Of a DNA stretch of 64,000 nt, positions 34,101 through 42,122 are shown piece by piece. This DNA comes from Actinorhabdospora filicis (GTDB taxonomy: Bacteria; Actinomycetota; Actinomycetes; Mycobacteriales; Micromonosporaceae), in NCBI RefSeq assembly GCF_030269765.1, contig NZ_BSTX01000003.1:434001-498000 (forward strand), in the 5' to 3' direction. The notes beneath the pieces are model-generated. The model was not told where the DNA came from. It ran no database searches and saw only the letters and a list, made by a program, of their open reading frames with translations. Each line of letters opens with the position of its first letter. The first letter of the stretch is position 1. The translations under genes were made by a program, and so were the position numbers.

Positions 34101-35065
34101 AGCGGCTCGGCGAGAGCCGCGACCTGTCGGCCCTGCGCACCGAGCTGGCCACCCAGATCCGCGCCGAGGTGAACCTCGCCGGTGACGGGCTGACCCGCGA
34201 GGGCATCAAGACCTGGGACTTCGGGACGCTCCCGCGCGTCCACGAGCGCACCCGCGGCGGCTACGAGGTCAAGGCCTATCCGGCCATTGTGGACGAGGGC
34301 GCCTCGGTGGCGATCCGGCTCCTGGACACCCCCGCCGAGCAGCAGCGCGCGATGTGGGCGGGCGTGCGGCGACTGCTGCTGCTGAACAGCCCCTCGCCGA
34401 TCAAGGCCGTCCTCGGGCGCCTGTCGAACCCGGCGAAGCTGGCCCTGGCGGCCAATCCCTACGCCAAGATGCCCGACATGTTCGAGGACTGCGTCACCGC
34501 CGCCGTCGACCACCTCATGACCCGCAACGGCGGCGCGGTCTGGGACCGCGACTCCTTCACACGCCTGCACGACGCCGTCCGCCAGGAGCTCGTGCCGACC
34601 GTGGAGACCGCCGTCCAGTCCACCCGCCAGGTGCTGGGGCTGTGGCAGAGGCTCGACAAGCGCCTCAAGAGCACCACGAACCTGTCCTGGCTGCCGTCGC
34701 TGACCGACATGCGCCAGCAGCTCGACGGGCTGATCTACCCGGGCTTCATCTCCCAGATCGGCCTGCACATGCTTCAGCACCTGCCGCGCTACCTGGAGGC
34801 CATCGAGCGCCGCCTGGACCGCATCGGCGCCAACCCCGGTCGCGACCGCGACCTGACCGAACAGCTGGAGTACGCCCAGGAGGCCTACGCCAAGCTGATC
34901 GCCGAACTTCCGGCGTCCCGCCGGTACTCGGTGGACGTGAAGAACATCCGGTGGATGATCGAGGAACTGCGGGTGAGCTTCTTCGCGCAGAACCTCGGCA
35001 CGGCCTATCCGATCTCAGAACAACGCATCGCCAAGGCGATCAGCTCGGTGAGGAGCGCCGTATGA
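31151..35065 (+). CDS. hrpA: ATP-dependent RNA helicase HrpA (DEAH family)
   Basis: A 1304-residue DEAH-box helicase. Walker A GETGSGKTT is at residues 100-108 and the DEAH box IIIDEAHERS at 194-203. Motif III is TSATIE and motif VI QRKGRCGRT. The long C-terminal region (about 600-1304) matches the HrpA-specific DUF3418 architecture and length. HrpA helicases remodel mRNA and act on stalled ribosomes. ATG 31151 starts the product; TATTCT lies nine nt upstream. The stop overlaps the next GNAT gene. Confidence 0.95.
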   Translation: MAASERSPLAALRDRLPALMPADEARLRRRLDGLRGVRDEAARSSVLDEITLTIEEAEERVAKRRAAVPKITYPPALPVSGRRDEILAAIRDHQVVIVAGETGSGKTTQIPKICLEAGRGIRGRIGHTQPRRIAARTVATRIAEELNTPLGEAVGWKVRFTDKVSDKTLVKLMTDGILLAEIQSDRMLRGYDTIIIDEAHERSLNIDFIMGYLKQLLPKRPDLKVIITSATIETERFAQHFGDAPVIEVSGRTFPVEVRYRPIFEDAEDRDEDPDQISAICDAVDELSLEKPGDILVFLSGEREIRDTADALNKRKLRNTEVLPLYARLSTAEQQRIFQPHGGRRIVLATNVAETSLTVPGIKYVIDPGTARISRYSHRTKVQRLPIEPISQASANQRKGRCGRTSDGICVRLYAEADFNSRAEYTDPEILRTNLASVILQMTAAGLGEIESFPFIDPPDRRNIKAGVELLVELGAIDPKAEDPRKRLTQMGRQLAALPVDPRLARMVIEADRNGAVREVMVIAAALSIQDPRERPADKQAQADQKHARFADPESDFMAYLNLWNWLGEQQEELSANQFRRTVKGDFLNFLRIREWQDIHSQLRQVLKGMGVRQNDVPADPANVHTALLSGLLSHIGLKDTDKREYTGARGARFAVFPGSSLFKKTPRWVMAAELVETSRLWGRIAAKIEPEQIEPLAQHLVKRTYSEPHWERKAEAVMAMERVTLYGVPIVAQRKVNFGRIDPETSRELFIRHALVEGDWNTHHRFFHDNRELLDDVEELEHRVRRRDILVDDETLFNFYEERVPAEVVSGRHFDTWWKRVRKEQPDLLSFEKSMLINEGAGGINRDDYPDWWESAAGIRLRLSYQFEPGDAADGVTVHIPLPVLNQVTPEEFTWQIRGLREELTTALVKSLPKSLRTNFVPAPDYARAALHTMGRTERSFYDELGLALRAITGVSVPQGNWDFTKIPPHLLMTFRIIDEKGKRLGESRDLSALRTELATQIRAEVNLAGDGLTREGIKTWDFGTLPRVHERTRGGYEVKAYPAIVDEGASVAIRLLDTPAEQQRAMWAGVRRLLLLNSPSPIKAVLGRLSNPAKLALAANPYAKMPDMFEDCVTAAVDHLMTRNGGAVWDRDSFTRLHDAVRQELVPTVETAVQSTRQVLGLWQRLDKRLKSTTNLSWLPSLTDMRQQLDGLIYPGFISQIGLHMLQHLPRYLEAIERRLDRIGANPGRDRDLTEQLEYAQEAYAKLIAELPASRRYSVDVKNIRWMIEELRVSFFAQNLGTAYPISEQRIAKAISSVRSAV

Positions 35066-35583
35066 ACACCTTCATCCACGATGGACTGTCCTTCGTAGAG
35101 GTCCCGCGCGAGGCCATGGGCGCCATCCAGGACGGCGACGTGGCCCTCGCCGCGAAGATCCTCGGCCTGGACCTGCCCGGGTACTACACCACCGCCCGCC
35201 CCAAGCGCCAGTTCGGCCGCCGCTACCACCAGCTCGCCGACACCCCCGGCGACGCCCACTGGGTCACCCGCCTGGTGGTGTCCGATGTGGACAGTGTGGT
35301 CGGCCACGCCGGATGGCACGGCGCCCCCGACGCCGAGGGCACCGCGGAACTGGCCTACACCACCGTCCGCGAGCACCGCCGCAAGGGCTACGCCACCCGC
35401 ATGCTCGCCGGGCTGCTGGCCTGGGCGGCGTCGGAGCCCTCGGTGGTGACCGTCCGCGCGACCATCGCGCCGGACAACGCGGCGTCCCTGGCCACCGCGG
35501 CCAAGTTCGGCTTCGCCCAGGTGGGCGAGCAGATCGACCCCGAGGACGGCGTGGAGCTGATCTTCGAGCGGGCGGCGCGCTAG
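35062..35583 (+). CDS. GNAT N-acetyltransferase
   Basis: A 173-residue acetyltransferase. The acetyl-CoA loop region is REHRRKGYATRMLAGLLAWA, followed by APDNAASLATAAKFGFAQVG. ATG overlaps the hrpA stop by 4 bp with GGTGAGGAG upstream, so the two are translated together. Target unknown; linkage to an RNA helicase hints at a ribosomal or RNA-related substrate, but that is speculation. Confidence 0.87.
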   Translation: MNTFIHDGLSFVEVPREAMGAIQDGDVALAAKILGLDLPGYYTTARPKRQFGRRYHQLADTPGDAHWVTRLVVSDVDSVVGHAGWHGAPDAEGTAELAYTTVREHRRKGYATRMLAGLLAWAASEPSVVTVRATIAPDNAASLATAAKFGFAQVGEQIDPEDGVELIFERAAR

Positions 35584-35697
35584 GGACCATCTCACGGTGA
35601 TCGCGCGAGCGCGGGCGGTGTTGCCCGGCGGCGCTAGCCTGTCCACGCCCCGGGGAACGGCCCCGGCCGCGCGGCCACCGGAGAGGATCCTCCCGCC

Positions 35698-36180
35698 ATG
35701 TTCAACGCCACGACCCCGTTAGTCGACCGCCTGCGCGGCTGGATCGGCGTGGCCATCGCCGTCGCCTCCCTCGCCTGGTCGGTGTTCGTCTACCTTGTGC
35801 CGACCCTCGGGCTGAGAGGCGCCGGCGGCACCGACAAGACCGCCACGGAAGGCGGCGTCGACGCGGTGCTGGGCATCGCGGGCTTCCGGCACGCCACCGT
35901 CGACCTTCCATGGTGGACGGTCGTGGGCGTCTGGGTGGTGGAGGCCTGCGCGACGGCCTTCGTCTTCCTGCTGTGCGACCAGCTCGTCCGTGACCGCAGC
36001 TTCCCGTGGCGGCTGCAGAAGCCCACCCGGATCGCCGTCGGCGTCATCACCTCGACCCACCTCTTCGGTTTCCACCTGTGGTTCTTCTGGCCCCGGCTGA
36101 CCTCGGCGGGCATCGCGGCCTCGATCGTGGCCTCGGTGGTGGTGATCGTCATGCTCAGGAAACACGCCGTCCGGCACTGA
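35698..36180 (+). CDS. Uncharacterised four-helix membrane protein
   Basis: A 160-residue protein with hydrophobic segments at about residues 16-34, 75-95, 113-130 and 135-152, and a conserved-looking WTVVGVWVVEACATAFVFLLCDQL. RBS-like GAGAGG lies upstream. A TAGCCT about 60 bp upstream may be its -10. The C-terminal codons overlap the convergent ArsR-ArsC gene by 26 bp. No family recognised. Confidence 0.7.
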   Translation: MFNATTPLVDRLRGWIGVAIAVASLAWSVFVYLVPTLGLRGAGGTDKTATEGGVDAVLGIAGFRHATVDLPWWTVVGVWVVEACATAFVFLLCDQLVRDRSFPWRLQKPTRIAVGVITSTHLFGFHLWFFWPRLTSAGIAASIVASVVVIVMLRKHAVRH

Positions 36181-36859
36181 GCCGGTGCGCCAGGAACCCC
36201 ACCCGCCCGGCCAGCTCCTCGGCGCACGCGTCGAAGGCCGCCGCCACGTCCGCGGCGCCCGAGGGGTCGGCGATGCTCCAGTGCGCCGCCCCCGGGAACG
36301 GCGGGCACTCCTCCCGCAGCCGGTCGCATAGGGTGACCACCAGCGCGAACGCCGCCGGGTCCACATCGGACACCGGCCGCGGCGGGCGCGCCGGGTCCAG
36401 CCCGCGCTCGGCCAGTACCCGCGCGGTCTGCGGATGCAGCTCCTTGGGACGGCTCCCCGCGCTCTCGGCGGCCACCCCGAGCGCCCGCAGCAGCGCCGCC
36501 GCGAGCTGCGAACGCGCGCTGTTGCCCGTGCACAGGAACAGCACGCGCACCCCCTCGGGCACCCGCGCCACCGGCGGCACCAGCGCCAGCCCCGGGTGCA
36601 GAGCGGCTCCCGCGTCCGACAGCAGCGCGCCGAAGCGGCCCAGATCGGCGGTGTAGTACGTGTCGCGCCCGTCGGCCGAGCTGCGCCGGGACCGCACCAG
36701 CCCGCCCGCGCGCAGCTTCCCCAGGTGATACGACACCAGGTTCTGCGGCTCACCCGCCAGCGCGGTCAGCTCACGGACCTGCCGGTCGCTGTCGGCGAGC
36801 GCGGCGAGCAGCGTCCAGCGCAGGGGATGGGCGGCGAGTCCGAGGATCTCCGGGGTCAC
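36155..36859 (-). CDS. ArsR-type HTH fused to low-molecular-weight arsenate reductase
   Basis: A 234-residue two-domain protein. Residues 1-90 are an ArsR-like winged helix (LAGEPQNLVSYHLGKLRAGGL). Residues 104-230 are an LMW-PTPase-type arsenate reductase: P-loop CTGNSAR (Cys110-Arg116) plus a CDRLREEC pair (Cys178, Cys185) spaced as in the thioredoxin-coupled ArsC of Staphylococcus. It may reduce arsenate and also repress its own promoter. An ATCAA-N7-TTGAT operator lies just upstream. No efflux pump or ACR3 is beside it, so a role outside arsenic is possible. Confidence 0.9.
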   Translation of the reverse strand: MTPEILGLAAHPLRWTLLAALADSDRQVRELTALAGEPQNLVSYHLGKLRAGGLVRSRRSSADGRDTYYTADLGRFGALLSDAGAALHPGLALVPPVARVPEGVRVLFLCTGNSARSQLAAALLRALGVAAESAGSRPKELHPQTARVLAERGLDPARPPRPVSDVDPAAFALVVTLCDRLREECPPFPGAAHWSIADPSGAADVAAAFDACAEELAGRVGFLAHRLSAGRRVS

Positions 36860-36884
36860 CCGCCAAGCCTATCGAAGGATATTG

Positions 36885-36902
36885 CATCAATTCAGTTTGA
36901 TG
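36885..36902. promoter_or_regulatory. ArsR-type operator
   Basis: CATCAA, six bases, TTGATG: a perfect 6-bp inverted repeat with the ATCAA...TTGAT form bound by ArsR/SmtB proteins. It lies between the divergent ArsR-ArsC and Nudix starts, ending 4 bp before the -10 of the Nudix gene, so it could control both. Confidence 0.75.
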
Positions 36903-36917
36903 GACTAGCGTGAACGC

Positions 36918-37409
36918 ATGGAGTACAAGTACTGCCCGATGTGCACCACCCCCCTCGTGCTCGCCGTCGACCCCTTCGACGACCGCGAGCGCGCCACGTG
37001 CCCCGGCTGCGGCTGGATCCACCGCCCGGCGCACCCGATCGGCGTCCTGGCCGTCCTGGAGCACGAGGGCGGGATCGTCCTGACCCACCCTCTCGGCGAC
37101 GGATACGCCGCCCTGCCCGGGCTGTTCGTCGACCGCGGCGAGACGGTGGAGTCCGGCATCGCCCGCGCCGTGCGCGAGCAGACCGGGCTGGAGATCGCCG
37201 TCCTGGCCGACATCGCCCGCTTCACCCAGCCCGGCACGCCGCTGGGCACCGCCGTCATCGTCGGCGTACGGGCGCATTCGATCGGCGGGAGCCTTCTCAC
37301 GCGTGGGAGCGACGGCGAGGTGGGGCTGTACGCGAGGGACGCGCTGCCGGAGATCATCCCGGTGCGGGCGGCGAACCTGCGGGTGATGGCGGCTTGGCTG
37401 GAGGGGTGA
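36918..37409 (+). CDS. Nudix hydrolase with N-terminal zinc ribbon
   Basis: A 163-residue protein. Cys6, Cys9, Cys28 and Cys31 form a zinc ribbon. The Nudix region GLFVDRGETVESGIARAVREQTGL is close to GX5EX7REUXEEXGU but has GLF and REQTGL at key places, so one of the metal-binding glutamates is replaced by Gln and activity may be reduced. TAGCGT lies 6 nt before the ATG (leaderless). Divergent from the ArsR-ArsC gene. Substrate unknown. Confidence 0.85.
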   Translation: MEYKYCPMCTTPLVLAVDPFDDRERATCPGCGWIHRPAHPIGVLAVLEHEGGIVLTHPLGDGYAALPGLFVDRGETVESGIARAVREQTGLEIAVLADIARFTQPGTPLGTAVIVGVRAHSIGGSLLTRGSDGEVGLYARDALPEIIPVRAANLRVMAAWLEG

Positions 37410-37462
37410 GGGGCGGCGTGTCGCGACACGGGGAACGCGACCCGCTGAGATAGATCTCCCGT

Positions 37463-37780
37463 ATGACGAAGAGGGTCACCATCTCGGTTCCGGACGATGT
37501 CGCCGACGTGCTCGAAGCGCTGCCACCGGCCGAGGCGACCGCGCACCTCACCGGGGCCGTACGCCGACTGTGCGCCGCCGGGACCATGCGCGCGTCGCTG
37601 GCGGACTCCGGTGTGCGGGACGAGTCCACGATCACCCTCGCGATGGCGCTGGCCGATGCGGCGGCCATGCGCGCCGAGATCCATCCCGCACTCCTGGAAG
37701 CCGCCCACCTGCGACTGGCGGAGCTCCTCGGCCTGCCGGTCGAGGACGTGCGGGAGGCGGTCCGGCGGGGTCGTCTGTGA
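37463..37780 (+). CDS. Small protein with ribbon-helix-helix-like N-terminus
   Basis: A 105-residue protein opening MTKRVTISVPDDVADVLEAL, the strand-helix pattern of RHH DNA-binding antitoxins. The rest is helical. A TAGATC 6 nt before ATG suggests a leaderless mRNA. No toxin-like gene is adjacent, so an antitoxin role is not supported; a stand-alone DNA-binding protein is possible. Confidence 0.6.
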   Translation: MTKRVTISVPDDVADVLEALPPAEATAHLTGAVRRLCAAGTMRASLADSGVRDESTITLAMALADAAAMRAEIHPALLEAAHLRLAELLGLPVEDVREAVRRGRL

Positions 37781-37855
37781 CTCCCGGCGTGCCACCCCCA
37801 ATCAGCGAGTTCTCACGCCCTACCTCCCCAGTTGATCACCTGGCAGGATTGGCGG

Positions 37856-39925
37856 ATGTCCGACACCCTTCCCCGCCAGCTCGCCCGCACCCACTCCTTC
37901 ACCCTCGGTGCCCCGGGCGACTGCTCCGTCACCGCCGACGGCACCGTCCTCTTCCTGCGATCGCGCGCCGGGGACGATCCGGCGCTGTTCCTGTGGGCCT
38001 ACGATCCCGCCACCGGGGAGGAGCGCGTCGTCGCCGGTCCCGGTGACGAGCCGGAGGACCTGCCCGAGGCGGAGAAGGTCCGCCGTGAGCGCGAGCGCGT
38101 CCACGCGGCGGGCATCACCCGCTACGTCACCGACGGCGAGGGCACCGTGGCCGTCTACGGCCTCGGCGGCAAGGTCTGGATCGCCGACGTGGCCACCGGC
38201 GAGTCGCGTGAGCTGCCGGTCGCGGCGGGCGCGGTCGACCCGCGTCCGGACGCCACGGGCGCGCACGTCGCCTATGTCGCCGAGGGCGCGCTGCGCGTCA
38301 TCGGCGCCGACGGGAGCAACGACCGGGTCCTGGCCTCCTCCGAGGACGAGGCCGTCTACTGGGGACTGCCCGAGCACGTGGCGGGCGAGTCGATGCACCG
38401 CTACAAGGGCTACTGGTGGTCCCCGGACGGCGCGTTCATCCTCGCCGCCGAGGTCGACGAGTCGCCGATCGCCACGTGGTGGATCAGCGACCCCTCCGAG
38501 CCGGCCGCCGCGCCGCGCTCCTTCCGGTACCCCGCCGCCGGTACCGACAACGCGATCGTGAAGCTGTGGATCCTGGGCCTGGACGGCTCGCGCGTCCCGG
38601 TCCAGTGGGACCGCGAGGGCTTCGAGTACGTCGCCACCGGCGGCTGGGACGCCCACGGCCCGATCATCTCGGTGCAGAGCCGCGACCAGCAGACCGTGCG
38701 GATCCTGGCCATCGACCCCGCCACCGGCGCCACCTCGCCGCTGCGGGAGCTCCAGGACGACAAGTGGGTCGAGCTGTTCCCGGGCGTCCCGGCGCGCCTG
38801 GCCTCCGGGAAGCTGCTCACCATCGAGGACTCCGACGACACCTGGTACCTGTGCGTGGACGGCGCGCCCGTCACGCCCCCGGCCACGCAGGTGCGCGGCG
38901 TCCTGGGCGTCGACGGCGAGAGCGTCCAGTTCACCGCCAGCACCAACGGCCTCACCGTGCACCTGTGGACGTGGGACGCCGAGGAGGGCCCGCGCCGCCG
39001 CAGCGTCGAGCCCGGCGTCCACCGCGGCGTGCGCCGCGGCGAGGTCTCCGTGCACGTCTCCTACACCCCCGAGCGCGTCGGACCCCGCGTGCGCGTCACC
39101 GCCTTCGGCCGCACCGGCGAGATCACCTCGCACGTGGAGCAGCCCGTGCTGACCGCCGTGCCCGAGTACAAGGTCATCGGCGAACGCAAGATCCAGGCCG
39201 CGATCTACCGCCCCACCGGCTACGACGGCGAGCGCCTCCCGGTGCTGCTGGACCCCTACGCCGGTCCCGGCGGGCAGAAGGTCACCGCCACCCTCGGCGG
39301 CGGCGCCCTCGCCTCGCAGTGGTGGGCCGACCAGGGCTTCATCGTGATCGTCGCCGACGGCACCGGCACGCCCGGCCGCGGCCCGGCCTCCGACAAGCTG
39401 ATCCACCAGGAGAAGCTCGCCTACGCCCTGGAGGACCAGATCACCGCCCTCCAGGCGGTGGCCGCCGAATACCCCGGCCAGGTCGACACCGAGCGCGTCG
39501 CCATGCGCGGCTGGTCCTACGGCGGGTACCTCGCCGCCGCGGCCGTCCTGCGCCGCCCGGACGTGTTCCACGCGGGCGTGGCGGGCGCGCCGGTCACCGA
39601 CGTGACCCTCTACGACACCCACTGGCAGGAGCGGTACCTGGGCCACCCGGCTCAGTTCCCGGACGTCTACCGCCGCAACTCGCTGCTGGACGACGCGCCC
39701 AACCTGCGCCGCCCGCTGCTGCTGGTGCACGGCTTCGCCGACGACAACGTGGTCATGGCGCACTCGCTGCGCCTGTCGGCGGCGCTGCTGGCCGCCGGGA
39801 AGCACCACGAGGTCCTCCCGCTGCTGCGCACCACGCACATGCCGACCGACGAGGAGAGCCGCATCGGGCTCCTCCTGCACGAGCTGGCCTTCCTCAAGCG
39901 CGCGCTCGCCGAGCCGGAGAAGTAG
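37856..39925 (+). CDS. S9 family prolyl oligopeptidase (DPP-IV-like)
   Basis: A 689-residue serine peptidase with an N-terminal beta-propeller (about 1-430) and a C-terminal alpha/beta hydrolase. Ser554 (GWSYGGY), Asp629 or 630 (HGFADDN) and His661 (TTHMPT) form the triad. Such enzymes remove dipeptides after proline from peptide N-termini. No signal peptide is seen, so it is cytosolic. CAGGAT 6 nt before ATG 37856 supports this start over an upstream one at 37832. Confidence 0.93.
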   Translation: MSDTLPRQLARTHSFTLGAPGDCSVTADGTVLFLRSRAGDDPALFLWAYDPATGEERVVAGPGDEPEDLPEAEKVRRERERVHAAGITRYVTDGEGTVAVYGLGGKVWIADVATGESRELPVAAGAVDPRPDATGAHVAYVAEGALRVIGADGSNDRVLASSEDEAVYWGLPEHVAGESMHRYKGYWWSPDGAFILAAEVDESPIATWWISDPSEPAAAPRSFRYPAAGTDNAIVKLWILGLDGSRVPVQWDREGFEYVATGGWDAHGPIISVQSRDQQTVRILAIDPATGATSPLRELQDDKWVELFPGVPARLASGKLLTIEDSDDTWYLCVDGAPVTPPATQVRGVLGVDGESVQFTASTNGLTVHLWTWDAEEGPRRRSVEPGVHRGVRRGEVSVHVSYTPERVGPRVRVTAFGRTGEITSHVEQPVLTAVPEYKVIGERKIQAAIYRPTGYDGERLPVLLDPYAGPGGQKVTATLGGGALASQWWADQGFIVIVADGTGTPGRGPASDKLIHQEKLAYALEDQITALQAVAAEYPGQVDTERVAMRGWSYGGYLAAAAVLRRPDVFHAGVAGAPVTDVTLYDTHWQERYLGHPAQFPDVYRRNSLLDDAPNLRRPLLLVHGFADDNVVMAHSLRLSAALLAAGKHHEVLPLLRTTHMPTDEESRIGLLLHELAFLKRALAEPEK

Positions 39926-39943
39926 CCGAGAGGGTGGCTGGGC

Positions 39944-41086
39944 CTACGGGTCCAGCCGCCCGATCGCCAGCGCGAGCCGCAGCGTGAACGCGTCATGGGA
40001 GACCGTCGGGGAGAACCCGGTGACCTCCGTGATCCGCCGCAACCTGTACCGCACCGTGTTGGGGTGCACGTACAAGGCACGCGCCGTCCCCTCCAGCACG
40101 CCACCGGAGGTGATGAACGCGTCCATCGTCTCCAGCAGCTCGCCACCGGCCTTCATCAGCGCCTGGTAGACCTGGCTGGACAGGAAATGCCGCGCGCCCT
40201 GGTCGCCCAGCAGCGCGCGCTCGGGCATCAGCTCACTCGCCGAGACCGGGCGCGGCGCGTCCGGCCACGCCGCGGCGGCCCGGAAACCCATCTGCGCCGC
40301 CCGCGCCGACTCGCTGGCCTGCTCCAGCGTCGGGACCGCCGGGCCGACCACGATCGGGCCGTCCCCGAACTTCCCCGCCAGCTTCTCCACCGTCGCCAGC
40401 GGCTCGGCCACCCCGCCCAGGACCGCCACCAGGCGGTCGCCGTGCACGCCCGCCAGGACCTCCACGCCCAGCCGACGGGTCGTGCGGTGCAGCCCGTGCA
40501 GGACCGCGCTCGCCTCCCCGCCGGGGGAGCGGCCCACGGCCACCGACACCGGTGTGGCGTCGGACCAGCCGAGCGCGGCGGCGCGGGAGGTGAGCTCGTC
40601 CCCGGCCTCGCCGCGCAGCAGCGCGTCCACCAGCAGCGCCTGGAGGCGGGCGTCCCACGCGCCGCGCGTCTCGGCGGCGCGGGCGTAGACGCGGGCGGCG
40701 GCGAAGGCCACCTCGCGGGAGAAGCGCAGGACGGCGGCGGCCAGCTCGGCCTCCTCGCCCTTGGCGGCCAGCGCCGGGACCTGCGCCTCGACGACCTCGA
40801 TGGTCACCTTCACCAGCGCCACGGTGTGCTGGAGGGAGATCGCGCGCGCCAGTTCGATGGGCGCGGCCTCGAAGACCTCGTCGCTGATGGCGGAGTCGGT
40901 GCCGTCGGCGCGCAGCCACTCCACGAAGGAGCGCACCCCGGCCTGGGCGACGAGCATGACCATCGAGCGCTGGTCGGCCGGCAGGTCCCGGAACCAGGGG
41001 AGGACCTCGTCCATCCGCGCGACGCTCTGCGTGGCCAGGGTCCCGGCCGCGCGCTCGACATTGCGGATCGTGGCGGCAAGGTTCAT
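39944..41086 (-). CDS. fasR: PucR-family regulator, FasR-like activator of fatty-acid synthesis
   Basis: A 380-residue protein. The last 60 residues hold the PucR/CdaR-type HTH (GTARALYVHPNTVRYRLRRI) and a GGDEF-like region precedes it. Sequence and length resemble the Streptomyces/actinobacterial FasR, which activates fabDHacpPfabF and normally lies directly upstream of fabD. Here it is on the same strand as fabD but separated by about 9 kb of unrelated genes. Identity as FasR is inferred from similarity and region; a sugar-diacid regulator is the alternative. Confidence 0.8.
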   Translation of the reverse strand: MNLAATIRNVERAAGTLATQSVARMDEVLPWFRDLPADQRSMVMLVAQAGVRSFVEWLRADGTDSAISDEVFEAAPIELARAISLQHTVALVKVTIEVVEAQVPALAAKGEEAELAAAVLRFSREVAFAAARVYARAAETRGAWDARLQALLVDALLRGEAGDELTSRAAALGWSDATPVSVAVGRSPGGEASAVLHGLHRTTRRLGVEVLAGVHGDRLVAVLGGVAEPLATVEKLAGKFGDGPIVVGPAVPTLEQASESARAAQMGFRAAAAWPDAPRPVSASELMPERALLGDQGARHFLSSQVYQALMKAGGELLETMDAFITSGGVLEGTARALYVHPNTVRYRLRRITEVTGFSPTVSHDAFTLRLALAIGRLDP

Positions 41087-41138
41087 CGCGTCAGCCTGTC
41101 ATGGGCCGGGGCACTGCGGGGCATGGGTCTCCGGTCGA

Positions 41139-42122
41139 TCAGTCGTCCAGGTGCTCGGAGAACACAGTGGTGCTCTCATCGTCGATCATGCCGTACAGGT
41201 GACCGATCTCGCTCAGCGCGCCCGCGACGGTGTCCATCCGCGCGTCGGCGTCCCGGTACAGCCGCCGGTCGCGGGTGATGACCTGCTGGACGTCGTCGTA
41301 GAAGGCCAGCCCGAGCCCGAACGCGCGCGGCGTCAGGTGCCCTTCACCGGCCTCGATCTGGTAGCGGACGGCGTTGTCCCAGTAGGCGCCGTTGTCACGG
41401 AAGGCGTGGACGGTCCGGCGCAGCGCCACCGGGTCCATCCGCAGCTCGCCCTGCCGGTCGGTGGAGTTCCAGTCGGGCACCGGCAGGCGCCCGTCGACCA
41501 CGCCCGCCAGTTCCTCGCCGAGGCCGTCGGCGGCCTTGTAGCGGCCGTTGGCCAGGTTCAGCAGCGCGCGGGCGACACCGGAGACGTACTCGGCGAAGCG
41601 GTCCACCACGCCCAGCACGGCCGGGATCGACTCGCCGGTGTGCCCGCCGTTCTGGGCGACCACGGCGGTGATCTCCCCGCCGGTGAGCCAGGTGCGGTCG
41701 ACGATGCGTCCCCACAGCTCGGCCAGCGCGCGCCGGAAGGCGCGGACGGCCCGCGCGGTGCGGGCGGCGGAGTCGGCCATCGACCCCATCGCCCCCGTCA
41801 GGCGCGGCAGGTAGGCCTGGAAGGCCTCGGACCCGCCGCCGCTCCAGGACGGCGACAGCGCCGCCGCGGCCTGCCCGATCTCGTCGCGGGCCCGGCCGAT
41901 CTCGGCGGCGACCTTGCCGTCGAGCAGGTCGCTGCCGGCGTCCAGGCGCTCGGGATCGCCCTTGGCCTCGCGCAGGACCCGGAAGGCCAGCGCGAGGGTC
42001 TCCCCGGCGTCGGGGCTGACGGCGGTGGCCTTGCCGTAGAGGTCCTGCGCGGCCGGGCGCAGGTCGGCGGGCAGCGTGGGGAGGATGTCGGCCATCGACT
42101 CCATTCCGTAAGGCTCGGTCAC
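41139..42122 (-). CDS. WXG100/ESX-like protein of unknown function
   Basis: A 327-residue, mostly helical protein. A WSGGGSEAFQAYLPRL segment near residue 92 matches the WXG turn of type VII secretion substrates, flanked by helices. The remaining 200 residues are not a known toxin. GTG overlaps the preceding YbaB-like gene (GTGA). The three-gene operon resembles modules that encode secreted WXG proteins with YbaB partners. No EccC or other ESX core gene is in the window. Function unknown. Confidence 0.72.
   Translation of the reverse strand: MTEPYGMESMADILPTLPADLRPAAQDLYGKATAVSPDAGETLALAFRVLREAKGDPERLDAGSDLLDGKVAAEIGRARDEIGQAAAALSPSWSGGGSEAFQAYLPRLTGAMGSMADSAARTARAVRAFRRALAELWGRIVDRTWLTGGEITAVVAQNGGHTGESIPAVLGVVDRFAEYVSGVARALLNLANGRYKAADGLGEELAGVVDGRLPVPDWNSTDRQGELRMDPVALRRTVHAFRDNGAYWDNAVRYQIEAGEGHLTPRAFGLGLAFYDDVQQVITRDRRLYRDADARMDTVAGALSEIGHLYGMIDDESTTVFSEHLDD

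Noticed and set aside
37463..37780. Antitoxin of a toxin-antitoxin pair
   Set aside because: The N-terminus is RHH-like, but neither neighbour resembles a toxin and the gene stands alone with its own likely promoter.
39944..41086. Sugar-diacid (CdaR) regulator instead of FasR
   Set aside because: The HTH is shared by both, but length, N-terminal sequence and the nearby fab operon fit FasR better. Kept as an alternative rather than the main call.
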